Source of the DNA: Spisula solida
Lineage: Eukaryota; Mollusca; Bivalvia; Venerida; Mactridae
Length of the DNA stretch: 64,000 bases
Direction of reading: 5' to 3'
Assembly (NCBI GenBank): GCA_947247005.1
Contig: OX365955.1
Coordinates: forward strand, 5,094,001-5,158,000
In this document: positions 47,223 through 60,264 of the stretch, in pieces
Layout: each line of letters begins with the position of its first letter
How positions within the stretch are numbered: the first letter of the stretch is position 1
Program-made: the position numbers and the translations under genes
The notes under the pieces: model-generated
What the model was told of the DNA's origin: nothing
Seen by the model: the letters and a program-made list of their open reading frames with translations, nothing else
Database searches by the model: none

Positions 47223-48119
47223 AATAAAAAGGCTGGCCAGTATGGTCTCAACCCTATGCAAGAGTACCAAGCGGGAGCACCAATGGAGAGAGTCCATCTG
47301 GACTTTATGGGCCCCCTTCCTACGACGGCTAAGGGTAATGAGTACGTACTAATGATGGTCGACCAGTTTACGAAATGGGTTGAATGTGTGCCTCTTGCTT
47401 CACAAACAGCGGAAGTCACAGCTAAGGCGGCAGTGGATAACTTCTTTTCCCGATTTGGATACCCCTTTCAGGTTTTCACTGATCAAGGCCGCAACTTTGA
47501 ATCGAGGCTCTTCACATCAATGTGTGAAGTACTAGAGATTCATAAGGCTAGGACAACACCCTACCGTCCTTCGGCAAACGGCCAAGTGGAGAGGTTTAAT
47601 CGCACACTAATGGATGCTGTGAGGTGTTATATAGCCGATTCCCAAGACCAATGGGATGTACACCTTCCCCAAATAGCAGGCGCAATGAGAAGCGCTGTGA
47701 ACAGAAACACGGGCTTTACGGCCAACAAACTGATGCTGGGGCGAGAGGTTAACACCCCTGCCTACCTCATGTTCCCAGACATCCCCACAAAGTCCGTGAC
47801 TGCAGACGAATATGTGGCCATCCTGATGAAAAACATTCAGGCGGCTCATAATTCAGCGAGGAGCACCCTCAAGTCGTCGCTAAAGAGAATGAAACGGGAC
47901 TACGATGTACGGACCGTAGAGCGCACATACAAGGAGAATGACTTAGTCTACCTCCTTGACACTGCTGCCAAGAAAGGGAAATGCAAAAAACTGTGTCCCC
48001 CTTGGAAAGGTCCCGCAGTCGTAGTCAAAAAGCTGTCCGCTTCACTGTATCGGGTGAAGCTGCACAAATCCTATACACAATATCGCATTACTCAACTTTC
48101 TGTTTTTACTAAAGACTAA
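47223..48119 (+). other. Integrase catalytic core and C-terminal segment of pol
   Basis: Separate open part of pol downstream of the insert. DDE residues lie in HLDFMGP, FTDQGR and QVERFN. The usual PYRPSANGQ signature is intact. The C-terminal GPY/F-like module (WKGPAVVVKKL) ends in YRITQLSVFTKD. No chromodomain. Confidence 0.92.
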
Positions 48120-48466
48120 GTCGCGCGTGAAAGCCGACATAACTAGAAATGAGTAGTCTAGAAATCATTGACTTCTTGTTCTTGCTATGTCGCCAAGAGT
48201 TCACGTATCGTTACAAACGCGAACGTATAACTCTTACTTGAGGAGCGGTCTAGTACCCCTCAAGGTGGTTGAGAGGCGATGTCAGTAAACAAAGATATCA
48301 GCCTTTAAACCGAAGTAATAGGCGATGTCAATAAATTAAGATATCAGCCTATCGCGAAGCATTGTAGTGTTATTTTTTACTACTTTGCTGACACTCATCT
48401 GGGGAATGTCTCTAATCTTGATATTACCCCGCTAAGGCCCGATCCATCAGATAAAGATGGGATGAG
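48120..48466 (+). other. Element 3' UTR with purine tract
   Basis: Contains a diverged ~45-bp direct repeat (GGCGATGTCA(G/A)TAAA...AGATATCAGCC, near 48274 and 48322) and ends in purine-rich AAAGATGGGATGAG (48453-48466), the plus-strand primer candidate next to the 3' LTR. Confidence 0.7.
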
Positions 48467-48727
48467 TGTAGTGATTTCTGCACTTTGATATTGGCCTTAG
48501 CAGGTGCGCAAGCCACCTACCGGAACAACGGTCCTCGAAGCTGATTGGTTAACCAATCTAGCGCCAATCGAGGCCACGTGACCTGAGCTGGGTAGGCACT
48601 TGCTTACCGTACCCCAAAGAGACCAGACCTCAACATCAAGTACAATATCCTTATACAACTACCGTACTTAGAAGAACAACAGTAACAACAACAAGGTAAC
48701 TATTCCCTCCCGAGTAGGTTTACTTCA
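48467..48727 (+). repeat. 3' LTR (261 bp)
   Basis: Same sequence as 39588-39848 in my comparison. Followed directly by the TCTG target copy and the resumed LINE RT. Confidence 0.95.
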
Positions 48728-50095
48728 TCTGTAAAGTTTTTGAATCAATATTACGAGATTACATCGTGCACCATATGGAATTCAACAACCTATTTGTAAC
48801 GCATCAACACGGTTTTAGATCGAAACATTCTTGTGTTACACAGCTTCTTGAAGTTACTGATGATTGGTTTGAAATATTAGACAACGGTGGATGCATTGAC
48901 GCGATTTATTTGGATTTCGCGAAAGCGTTCGACACTGTTCCTCACGAACGATTACTAAACAAACTACACAGTTATGGGATACGTGGGAATATATTAAAAT
49001 GGATTCGGAACTTTCTATCTGGAAGAAAACAATGTGTCAGAGTTGGTAATGCTCTATCCAGCAAGGTAGATGTTGCAAGCGGTATTCCACAAGGATCAGT
49101 GTTAGGCCCGATCCTTTTCTTAGTGTTTATAAACGATCTTCCGAATGTTGTCAAATCTACAGTAAAATTATTCGCGGATGACACCAAACTTTATAGGAAC
49201 ATTGAGGGACCTGGGGACTGTGATCTTATTCAGGAAGATTTAGACAATCTGTCAGAGTGGTCAGACACATGGTTATTGCGTTTTAACGCTGGAAAATGTA
49301 AATCTATGCATTTGGGTCGAAAAACCCCAAACATAAATATAACATGTCAAAAAATGAAATAGTCCAAGTTGAAAGTGAAAAAGACATTGGAGTAACATTT
49401 GATTGTCAACTAAAATTCAACGAGCATATTATCCAGATTGTGAACAAAGCCAATCAGAAACTGGGCCTTATTAAGAGAAGTTTTGAATATATGGACAGAA
49501 GCATGTTTCTTATACTATACAAATCACTTATAAGACCGCAGTTAGAATATGCTACAGTAATATGGTCACCGTGAATTAACAAGCACATTGTCGCGGTCGA
49601 ACAAGTTCAACGACGGGCTACACGTCTTGTAAAAGAAATTGCGCATATGGATTACAAAGATCGTCTAATCAGTCTAGGACTACCAACATTAATATATAGA
49701 AGGGAAAGAGCCGATGTTCTGCAATTATGAATAATTTTGACATGGTGCATTTGAACTCTATTTCTGTGAATACCAATGCAAACACTAGGGGACATAATAT
49801 GAAATTGAATAAAAGACATCATAACTATAAGAGCTGTATGAACAACTTTGTCACCAGAACAACCAGTAATTGGAACGATCTACCAGATGAGTGCGTACAG
49901 AGTAAGAACGTGAACATTTTCAAGAACTCGTTAAATAAAGCCTGGAAACATAAATCCAATAAATTTGACTATAAGTTTTAACAATGTACATAACCACACA
50001 TGCAATGGATATAGTAGTGATTTCTCGTCAATTGGTCAACACAAGCTACCAGCTTATTCATGACCGGTCTACAAAGGTAAAACAAAGGTAAAATA

Positions 50096-52929
50096 ACATA
50101 GTAAACAGTGGTCAAATCCGATTTGGCCGGTGTAGTATTTGGGTACGTGCTGACTGCCTATGGTCAAAACGTAACCCCACCAAAAACGTAACCCTAAATT
50201 ATAGTCAAAACGTAACACCAGTTTATCATATGTAGACTAGTAGATCGGGAGGAATATTGAATGTACAATTTCTGTACTTTTAGATTTATCTCTAGTTCGA
50301 TTTATTAACAAATTAACCCTTGTTTACTTTGTTCTATAAAAAACTGAAAGCGTATTCTTTGATTCTATTCTATGAATTTTATATATTCAATTAATTAAGA
50401 CTCGCGAACAACATAATTTATCTTATTATCGCACCAGACATACATTAATTACAATTTAATAGACCAATTATATAGAAATACAATAGGAGTGTATGAAAAA
50501 ACCGAAGATTTTCATCAGTATACGAAACGACCGACCGAGATTGTACGAAACAACTGAAATTTACAGTGTACATGTACGAAACTTTCGACTGTATCGTGGT
50601 GCGGCATTGGCACACCTGAGGATAATGGTCTTTTTCTGTGTTGTAAAGAGCACTAGCATCCATGTCAACACCAGATCACATTATTAAAATGTCCCACACA
50701 CCTGTCAAACACAGGAAATGGTGTCCAGAAAGATGTAACTTTCTTATTGAATTTATTCTCATAAACTGAAAAAACTAGTCAAAATCTGAAATATTCTGTT
50801 TCGTAAATTTTGTTAATATTAATGGTCATTGATATTTTTGGCATTACCGAGTCAAGTTGGTTACAGATCTGATTATTCAGATGCCATGACTGATGCATAC
50901 ATGGCAGTAAAAGATGGTCTGTTAGGAGATCTTCAAGTTGTCTTGGTGACTCAAAAAGTTTAATGGCAATTAGTAACCAGTGTAATTCTGTCTCGATACT
51001 AATTATTGATTTATAATCTGAGAAGAAGTAAATAAGTATGCAAACTGTTATATAAAATTGGCCTATATAGCCATCAAATAAAATTGGAAACATCATGAAT
51101 CCTTTTATTTTTTTAGCATTTGGGACCTATAGGATAGGTGCGCCATTTCATATCACTGGGACCTTACATAATAAGCTGAGTGTTTCTTTCATTGTAATAG
51201 CCATACAACATGCGCTGATGCAATTGACAATTGATATTTGGTGTCAACATTTTCCCATTGAATTGCCTTATCAGTGGTTAATCACTTTAATTATGAATGT
51301 TTTATATTTATAACAAAATAATGGCGTAAACTGTTATTGTTAAGTGCGCCATTTCCAATACCAAGGGGATACTTTAACTTCACTGTAAGCTTTTAAAATC
51401 ATACCCCTATCACAATAATCTTGAATCAGCCGGAATGGGCTCGAATGGGTCTAAATTATGAAAGAGAAAAATTTGAAACACTGTCCGAATGATCATTCAA
51501 ATTGACCAAAATTATTAGTCTTATCCGAAGGACGTTGGAATATTTCAAATACAATTAAACTCAAATCGAATATACTTTGCATATGACTTGAATATACTTC
51601 GAATCTGCCTGGAACGATATCCGAGAACATGCACACATATGTTTTCACTATACGATGGTGGGCAAACACAAGCTTTGGACCATTTTCCACAGGAATTAGT
51701 GCAAGGATAGTGTATACTGTTTTAAGTAATGCTGTAACATTATTAAAAATGTAATCAGAATGTCGGATGAATACTGGCTAAGAAAGCCGTTCGATATTTC
51801 GCCGACTTCAAATGAATCTCGATAGTTTTGAAATGCGCAAAACATTCAAAGTGCCATAAGAATGTGTCTGAATATATGGAATGTACTACGAATGAAAACC
51901 AAATAAGACAGAATCTTATAAGAATGCACTTCATTACACCTTGAATTTTACATTTTGGCGACATTCCATCTAATTTCGAAGTTGTGCGATCTGAAGTATT
52001 TGAGTGAATACACATTTTTGGTTAAGACCATTTTAGAAAAACATTCTCAATAACCAGTATACATAAAATGCCCTCGGAATGTAGACTGAATGCATTTCGA
52101 ACATACAAGAATGTACCTCAAATTGCCATTCCTATGGCATGTCTTTTTCTTTCAAATTTTATTTTTCTTCCCAATAAATTTTAGATCAGGCGTGAAATTA
52201 TTAAAATAGTTTGCTGCATAGCTGTCAAGGTCAGATTTGTTGATATTTATTTTGTAAAATGGTTGTAATTGATTTCGGTATAATAAAATAAATAACACAT
52301 GGCTGCTCAGATAAGTCGTAAAATTTTATACAATTACTCAATAAACACATGTGAAGCGTGTTGATGATTTTTCAATTTGAACTGGAAGAAGAATGTTGCC
52401 TTCTCTTTATAATCAACGTCAAACAAACTATTCAATCCAAGTACAAATTATACATGTAATATAGGATTATAAACATTCATACTGTAATGGCACAGTTGGA
52501 AATCCCGGATATGGCATTGTCAAAGTCTCTGCCCCCAAAATACTGTGCATTTAATTACTTGTCACTGACTCCTCTTCCAAAACACTGACAATTCAGGATA
52601 CAATAATTGAATTAAAATCCTATACTAACCTGTATATATGCTGTACCATGACTTGGAATGGAACGGCAGTTTTGTCACATTTTGTCCTTGTTGGACTTTC
52701 TGTTTCACTATTTCACTCTTTTTTCAGCATTGTAACCAGTTTAACCATCTGATAAATGACAGCAGTGAGTTTGTGTGATATTGTACTTGTCTACTCAGTT
52801 TCATAAATTGGTGAGTCTTCTATAATCTTTTTAATTTTTGTTTGATTTTTTGGAGAGAAAAAATGAGATGTTCACTCAGTCATCATTTGATCGGCATAAC
52901 TAAGGTGTACGTTTCCTGGTGAGTGTTTG
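50096..52929. other. Non-coding AT-rich stretch
   Basis: Three short AAAACGTAAC repeats lie near 50166-50215. I recognise nothing else. Open frames up to 105 codons have no family motif. Confidence 0.45.
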
Positions 52930-52965
52930 TTAGCTCACCTGTCAACCTTGTGTAGTCACTGGTGT
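52930..52965 (-). repeat. Fragment of the 145-bp-array MITE family
   Basis: TTAGCTCACCTGTCAACCTTGTGTAGTCACT joins the end motif and the array unit as seen, in opposite order, at 1600-1710. It is a short relic. Confidence 0.6.
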
Positions 52966-54215
52966 GAAATAACTTAGTAGCCCCCTACCTGTTTCAACCG
53001 GAGTGGACTATAGGTTTCAAAGCTGGGTTTTTAAAACTTGGTATGTGGATAGGGGCCAAAAAGTAAATATTATACATATCTAAATTGTTTTTGATTCAGA
53101 CAAAATGTTGTGGTTGCCATGGCCACAGAAACATTGAAAATAATTAAAAGGGTCATGGCTTCAAACCAGTGGACTTAGTAATAGACTATATCGCTTGCAA
53201 TTCTTAATGGCTAGTTTATTGATAATTTGGGCACAATAAATTAAAACACCTGATACACAGTTCTAAAAGGTAATTTCAAAATGATAAAATAAGTTAAAAT
53301 AAACATAAGCCAATGCATGCGTGGCTAGAAATTTATATTTGATAAGTATTTCTAGATTTTATAGGACCCTATGTATGAGACATTATTTTTATACCCCACC
53401 ACTAAAGCAAGGGGGGGGCTATAGCCCTTTCACGAAACTAGGTTACCTCCCTTGGTAAATCCTCGATAACGTCCCCTGTTTTCAATAATTCCACTTCCGG
53501 GGTGTCCTGATAAGATCAGTATATAGTAACATAGAACAAATTGCAGTTATTTTAAACATTTAGCTACAAAAGTGTTCTTTTTTTATATGTTTTTGGTATT
53601 ATCTGTTAGAAAAATTAATTTTGGATCCCATACTGCTATATTACATTAGAATACTGCAAAATTAATTAAATCTATACGGAACAAAGTATAGAATCTACGG
53701 CGGTAAACAAAAAAAATATTTGAAATTAAAGAAAACATACGAAGGATATTGTTTGTTCGCTTATCAAGATAATAATCTTTCAAAGTATCTGGTAAAATTA
53801 AGCAAATTGTTTTATGTGTTTCGTGTGCTCCATGTGGAACTTTTAAGCTAATTCTTAAGGAAAATACAACTCTGTGGATAGTGATTTTTGTACCTGTGTG
53901 TTTGTACGAGTTGTTTCCCTTTACACCACAAAAATCGATAAACATTCCCCATACACAACAATTTCGCTTATCTTAATCCAATCGATTCAGATCGATATCG
54001 GCTATTTCCGTTAGTGGTCGTAAATTTTCCGATAGTCACGAATGATAACGGTAAGCTACATAAATCGTAGCCTGAGGGGCTACTGATCAGATAAAAAGAT
54101 AAGTATAGATAAACCACAATCGTTCGGGCGTAACTGTACTTTTAATAATGAAATAATCCAGGTAAAGGGGTGTATTCGAAAAAGAAATCTATTATTTGAA
54201 ATTGTAGCTTACATC

Positions 54216-54310
54216 GTCCTCCATGGCGCAGTAGGCTAAGCTAATGCTTATGAAACTAAATAGTTTTTTTGTTTGGGTTCGAATCCCACCCATTTTGAAT
54301 TTTTTTTTTA
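54216..54310 (+). repeat. tRNA-like sequence (SINE head or tRNA relic)
   Basis: A-box-like TGGCGCAGTAGGC (54224-54236) and a perfect B box GGTTCGAATCC (54276-54286), followed by a T run that could end pol III transcription. The acceptor stem does not pair, so it is not called a functional tRNA. Confidence 0.6.
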
Positions 54311-54770
54311 ATTTTGCCAAATAATAAATTCGCGTGCATTTCTATTTTAAATATACATGTATTTCTAAAATATATCTATTTCCTTCGTACATTTTTTCTG
54401 TATTTTAATCCTTGAAAACACTCCCACGTCAAGACTGTTGAACAGAGATATCGGTCAACTGTCACCCAATCTGTGCTCCTTGTATTACCAGAGTAAACGC
54501 TTATTAATGTTGAAGTTTCTACAGAATATTCTTAGAGTGATGATTCCAATTCTAATTCCAGGGAAACCAATGATGAAAATAGTTTGTAATTCAACCCGAT
54601 TGTCATATGAAGAATAAATACAATATCCAGGGCAGGCTAAACTCGTAAAATAAACGAAACAAAGCAACTTGGTATTATACTAAAACATTATTTTATTATT
54701 CATTAAGTAATAAAAAATATGAAAAAAACACTCATGTATTATGATATTAAAATTATTGAAAAAACGTTTA

Positions 54771-54868
54771 GCAGCGGACTCGAACCCACAGCCTATATAA
54801 AAAGAACGTTCTGAGTACAGACTAGTGTAGAGTATAGATGATCTTAACCACTAGGCCACACTGTCAAC
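54771..54868 (-). repeat. tRNA-like sequence, minus strand
   Basis: On the minus strand: A-box-like TGGCCTAGTGGTTAAG (54858-54843) and B box GGTTCGAGTCC (54786-54776), with a longer middle than a normal tRNA. The acceptor ends do not pair. It faces the other tRNA-like sequence 0.5 kb away. Confidence 0.6.
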
Positions 54869-56025
54869 TGGACAGATGACGTGAATTTATAAGATATATT
54901 CTTAATATATTAGAAAAATAACGGTAAATATCGTTTCAACCTTAGCAAATGAACTCGCCCAAAGGTCATATTTCGAAGGTCGTTGTACATCTATAGTCGA
55001 TTTTTCATATTTTCAAATTTATGATTGTAACTGTCTATTCGTCTCGTGATCATGTATACATTTCAATTTGAATTGCTGATGTTGAATTCTGGTAAATTCT
55101 GGTATGCGTGTGGTAGTATCTTAGTAACAACAAGATGACTTCGCTTATTATCAAATATTTTCTTAATCCCGATATAAATTATGCTTGTTTTTTGTAAATT
55201 ATGTTATATTCGCACGTACAAAAAAACAAGTACAGTCCAGATTGAGTGATTGGCATCATGAATCAAATAATTAATTTGAGGTGTGTGGGGCGTGTTTTAA
55301 ATTCCTCGTGTGTATATGCGTTCTTGTCTATTTAATTCGGTTTGATTACGTAACTTTTATCGTAAAGATTTTGCAATGTTTTACACAGAATGTTGTGTTA
55401 ATAAATAAGTTCAATAAACTGCTGCAATCAATTCTACAATTATTGCGATATAATGAAAATAGGCAAATCATAACAGAATATTTGTTTTCATAATAAGTCA
55501 AACAAATATTTAAAAAGTTAAACCGCCTAAGTACAATACTAATATACAACATTTTATACAATCTCCTATCTGCCTTCATGGAAGATATTTTTACAGGTTT
55601 TTTCTAATTTTATCCAAATATCGATGGTGTTGTTCACGCATGAGTGGATAATAGGCCCTAATTATACATACATATATATAAAGCGATAGAATGTATGACC
55701 CTATTGTTTAACTAGATCGATAGACAGTGATCAGACAGGATTAGACTGATAAGGGGCAATAAAACAATTAAGGGATTACACTTCTGCGGCTTTTTATTTC
55801 CCGGTCACAAATATGAATACTGACTTAGCTTTATAAGTTTAAAAAGTAGAAACACATACAAACTTTCATTAGAATATAACCTACATTATGAGCCAATGAA
55901 AACGCCGCATTTTCGCGGTTAAATGGAAATTTAATCATTAAAATTTTCTCTTAACAGACTTGACGTTTTGCGTTGGCGCTAATTTCTATCGGCCAATCAG
56001 AATGCAGAATGTTATATTCTAAGTT

Positions 56026-56128
56026 AGTTAGAACATATTAAGTAAATTTTAATGACTAAAAAGGTCTCGCTTCGCTTCGCTCGCTCCGCCCTTTTTAATC
56101 ATTAAAATTTACTTAATATGTTCTAACT
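56026..56128. repeat. Perfect 30-bp inverted repeat around a TCGCTTCGCTCGCTCC loop
   Basis: Arm 56026-56055 (starts AGTTAGAACATATTAAG) pairs exactly with 56099-56128. The 43-nt loop holds TCGCTTCGCTTCGCTCGC, related to the motif inside the hAT5-like elements. Confidence 0.85.
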
Positions 56129-59100
56129 ATAACTTGAAATAGTATAAATATATTATTAATGTTTTTTTAAACATTGTTTAAATAAAAAGGCTATACATAG
56201 GGAAAAGTTATATTTATGAAAAACTTAAAGTCTCGCACATATGGGAAAATATATGAATTTTGAAAACAGCCATGGTAACGTGATACCTTTGAATAAAACC
56301 ATTTTTTAAACATAACAATGCATGAAGGCCGTTTTAATAAAAGTTTGTATGTGTTTTTGTTTATTTTCAAACAGATATAATATACTCTTATTAATATACT
56401 CATAATTAGTCATGAAATGGGAAAGTACAGGTATATTGTGATCACGCATGTTAAATTAACATGCGTGATTGTGATGTAGTTTTGTCTAGAACCAAATGTA
56501 GCTAGTATTATGACTGAAATAGCCTTATTGATAGGTTTAAATAATGCATAATGTAGTTTTATTTTTCTGTAATATCGTTTTTAAACAACAACAAATAAAC
56601 TTTATTCGTTTTTAAAACATTAAAGGTGATATATTATTATGTAATACGTCCGTGGTCCCTCTCTTGAAATTATCAGTTGTTTAAAACATGGTAAAAGATA
56701 TGCCGACTTCAATTAAACACCATCAAAACCAACGAATCAATTAGCCACGTGTTAAATGTATGGAACGTGATAATTACACCAGTTTCCCCCTTATGACTTT
56801 TTAATTTAAATAAAAAGTAAAGTCAATAATTACGTCTTATTCATTTGATTTAATTGCTTCCCACCTCCACGATCAAAAGAATAATTAAAAACCTATGTAT
56901 CAACGCACACAAAACGTATTGAAAACATGCGTTAAATAAGAAGAAAATGAGTAAATAAAGATTTGAGTTGAAAATTGAACTCCAAGGGCTGTAAAATCTA
57001 AAAGGCTTTTTTTTCCTTTTCTCAAAAATACTACACAATACGAAACCCCAAAACAACCCACGTATAATAAACGACTAATTTGACAGTGGCTACCCATTGT
57101 GATCTCTTCGGCCTTTATAGATCGGAGAAAAACGGAAATAGCCGATGTTTCACGGTATATATTATACTTAATGATTATGGAAACGCGTAATTGAACGCGC
57201 ATTTCTTCATTTTCAAACTAAATTGGAAGCAATTTGTACACTTGCAAATTTCTTAAAAAATATATTATGATAATGCTTAGACTTTATAGAATACTTCACG
57301 AGGTTATAAAAAAATGTCACTTAAGTAAAAAGCAACTTTATAGCCTGTCAAAAACGCGGTTTTGAGTATTTTGACAGTTTGCATATAGAGTTATATAGGA
57401 ATGGTAGTCACTAACTTCAAACGAAAATGGAAGCAAAAAGTTAACGTACCATATTAATAAAAATTATATTGAAATAAAGTGCAGAGAATGAAGATTACTT
57501 CACGAGGTTATAAAATTTTGTCATCTAATGTTATAAACAAGTTATTAGTGTTAAACCATACGGCTCCTATATAAATCTATAGTAAATCAGTGTATCGTAA
57601 AACGTTATCGATGTGATCGATTAGACGTTTTCAAGGGAGGCTACTTTGCCGATAACACCCGATAAGTTACAGCAATGTTCCGTATGCATAGTTTTTTTAA
57701 TTATTAAAAGTGAAGTAATTAAATTATTCCACGTCAATCTCTACAGCGTACTTCTACTTTGATATATGTTAAGTTTTATATTATTGTATTTGTGAAATTG
57801 TACAATATACATTGTCAATGTGGTTGTAAGATGTTGGCATAATCCCGCGAATGAGTCACACAATGCATGTATTAATTTATGCGCTGTTCAAGAGGGTTGT
57901 TCAGACCCACTTGAATTTGGTTGTCCTGTAAATATAAATACATGAGTTGTGCAGGGCTTGGAATTTGATCAGGATATCCCACTGAGATCACAAAACTGGT
58001 TTGATCCGTCTGAGCAAATGGTGGCCCGACTCGATCTTTCTTGAGAATAAATGATTAGGATGCCCCCCTCCCTTCCCCTGAGAAAATGTGCTGCGACTGC
58101 GCATGTTAAAAGTTAATTTTATTTCACTGAACGAAAAATTCAACTGTCAATACTTCAAAACAAACGGGAAGTACAAAATATAAATTTAAACGAACGCAAC
58201 TTCCAGAAACTATACATGTATACAAGTGGCACGGACGTATACATTCATCCAAAGAATACTTGGATTTTTATATGATCTTTGCTCCCTCATTTTAAATTAC
58301 AGTCATCGGGATAAGAGCTGTTTTATTACCCTAATATTAATCTCCCGCTGATATTATACAGATCTTACATCAGAAGGATGCAACTATATGTCCAATTAAA
58401 TAGCCACCGCGGTGACATATGTTGCATTATACAATGTGTCAGACACGTAGTTGACCAATTACATAGCAGGGGGTCTTTTCCACTGATTACTAATTCAGAT
58501 TATAGGTTTTATGACACTTAATTGGTTTTGAAAATATGTTTTAATACGGGTATTATAGGGACACTTTAAACGAATACCGGACTGTCATTTAATTTTCTCA
58601 ATATACATGAATTAGGCATTTAATATTTTCAGAACGCAAACACCAGTGCGTTCATTTTCGCTACAAATTTCCCTCATTATAGCCTTTTAATTAAAATACT
58701 TATTGTTTAAATCTAACATAATTAGTATAATATTAATTTTTGTATTTAATACCACGAACACTATTGTGAATAAGCATGCCATGATATGTCTGCGTGGTGG
58801 TGGATTTATTTAGCACTTATAAGTGCAAGTTTATGTCTACGTGTGTTATGGATGATTGTCAATATAATGTAACGGTTGTTGGGTGCATAAAGGGAGGTAA
58901 TTGGATAATTATGCACAAAGTAAACTCTAGACGTTGTCATGAGAGTAGAATGGCATATATAAGGCCACAAATCACCCTTAGTGGTGAGCTAGCTTTTTGA
59001 GCTAGCTTTTCACTGATGGGATTTGTTGGTGTCTGTCTGTCCGGTGCACGATACAATAATTTAATTGGTGAGTATCTTCATAAAAATATTGTAGATTAAT

Positions 59101-59520
59101 TCGTATTTTATAAGGTTACCGAAAATAATATTTGAACGAATATTTAATAATATTGCTGTATAATCATAATTATTATTGAATAGTCTTCTCAACTTATAAA
59201 TATTGAAAGCCCTAGTGAATAGTGAAGATATTTTACTGAGAAATATATTTAAATCTTAATGAAATAAGAATTTTAGGCCATGTAATCACTTCACTACATG
59301 TTCGTTCAACTGAAGACAAAAGAAAAGCAAAACCATCGTCAACAAAGTATGTTTATCTCAAGTATAACGGATCGCTAATGCTAGGAGTAATGGCTGAATA
59401 ACGATTGAATCGATATATGGACACCCCGGAAGTTGAGATATTAATCTGGCGCATGCGCATAGACGTCAAGGGAAGACAATTTCAAAGGGAGGTTAGCTAG
59501 TTTCGGGAAAGGCCTATATA

Positions 59521-60264
59521 GGAGTCACTTTGTCAGTCACACTTTGAGTTTAAAGGTCAAAAATGGCCATAATTGAGCTTGTCCAGCCCATAAAAAAAGA
59601 TAATATTAAGTCAGACAGGAAAGGCAGCACTCATCTTAACCAGCCGAGCACAGAAAACACTAAAAACACACAAAGCACTGAAAACACTGCATCGCTCCCG
59701 AAAGTCTGCTGCCTCAGTCAGTCAAACTAAAACGGAAAGAGAGCCATAACTTCATCATATATTGTTGAACTTAAAAAGAACTGTACAATTGTTGTCAATC
59801 ATGTGACTGTTTTGCATACACCTGTGGGGGTATCATTAGTCACTCTGTGGCAGTTCTAGTTGTGTCAAAAACTTTCTAGTATGACAATCATTTTTTGGCT
59901 TAATGTAACTGAATTACTGATTTTTTTTCTTAATTGAAAATACCATGTCATGTATGTGTTCAGCAAACATTGCATTGATCCATGTATTTAATATTTACTG
60001 TTTCAGATGCAGTTTCATATGAATTTGGATTCCTATTTATCATTAAGCTTTCTTACCAAAGAAGCGGATCTATAATATATGTGTCATTATACACTTCAAA
60101 CATATCATTGAAAACCTGCCTTGACGGAAGATGCTGTTTTAGTAACATAGACTGTGAGGACGTCATTGATGTGAATATAGTGATGAATACATTGAATAAG
60201 CAGGGTGCTTAAATGAACCATAAGACTGTGTTTGGTCAGAATTTAGATCTTACCAGTGGACAAA
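59521..60264 (+). other. Upstream region of the unknown ORF
   Basis: No recognised element. A 76-codon frame at 59982-60212 ends about 50 bp before the ORF start; it has no motif and may be spurious or an upstream exon. Confidence 0.4.

Larger units (their letters stand above)
42164..48119 (+). pseudogene. pol: Pol polyprotein: PR-RT-RH-Tpt1-IN, interrupted in integrase
   Basis: Read in the -1 frame from the slip site; numbering is from 42104. Protease has AVVDSAAEV (Asp163; DSA in place of DTG). RT has WCIDYRALN, FSKLDANSAYWQ and catalytic FLDD (near 588-591). RNase H starts at LDTDASD (~735) and ends HGNADAMSR. A CGGCSYC cysteine cluster follows, then a Ser/Thr/Lys linker, the Tpt1 domain (~1015-1215), another linker, and the integrase H-H-C-C finger (NHDLPSASH...CAVC). 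The frame stops at 46390 inside an insert. The integrase core resumes at 47223-48119 with Asp (HLDFMGP), Asp (FTDQGRNFES), Glu (SANGQVERFNRT) and a GPY/F-like WKGPAVV. All parts but integrase continuity look intact. It processes, copies and integrates the element. Confidence 0.9.
39588..48727 (+). mobile_element. Ty3/gypsy-type LTR retrotransposon carrying a Tpt1 domain
   Basis: A 9.14-kb element: identical 261-bp LTRs, PBS, gag, -1 frameshift, pol (protease, RT, RNase H, Tpt1, integrase) and a purine-rich tract. The 4-bp duplication TCTG is typical of Ty3/gypsy integration. There is no envelope gene. A hAT-like insert interrupts integrase. LTR identity points to a recent insertion. What sets it apart is the enzyme domain between RNase H and integrase, described below. 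Confidence 0.93.
39463..50095 (+). pseudogene. CR1/jockey-like LINE RT, split by the gypsy element
   Basis: The N-terminal RT piece (39463-39587: GQLPMEWKSAVVVPLFKKG, NYRPVSLTS) is followed by the LTR retrotransposon. It resumes at 48728 with VFE, HQHGFRSKHSC, YLDFAKAFDTVPHERL, SGIPQGSVLGPILF and FADD. TCTG is duplicated at the joint (39584-39587 and 48728-48731). Downstream the frame shifts near 49350, meets a TGA near 49574, and continues as fragments to 49981. The 3' end has an (AAAGGTAAAAC)n-type tail near 50075-50095. The 5' end is truncated. Confidence 0.85.
53418..59520. other. 6.1-kb block bounded by diverged ~100-bp inverted repeats
   Basis: The left boundary (about 53418-53515) reads CCCTTTCACGAAACTAGGTTACCTCCC ... 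ACTTCCGGGGTGTCC in separated blocks. The right boundary (about 59410-59520) is its diverged reverse complement. It may be one large non-autonomous element or two inverted copies of a small one. Inside are two tRNA-like sequences, a 103-bp hairpin and diverged ~200-bp repeats with TACTTCACGAGGTTATAAAA (near 57291 and 57496). No gene is recognised in it. Confidence 0.5.

Noticed and set aside
54216..54310. Functional tRNA gene
   Set aside because: Acceptor stem does not pair and the anticodon arm cannot be drawn.
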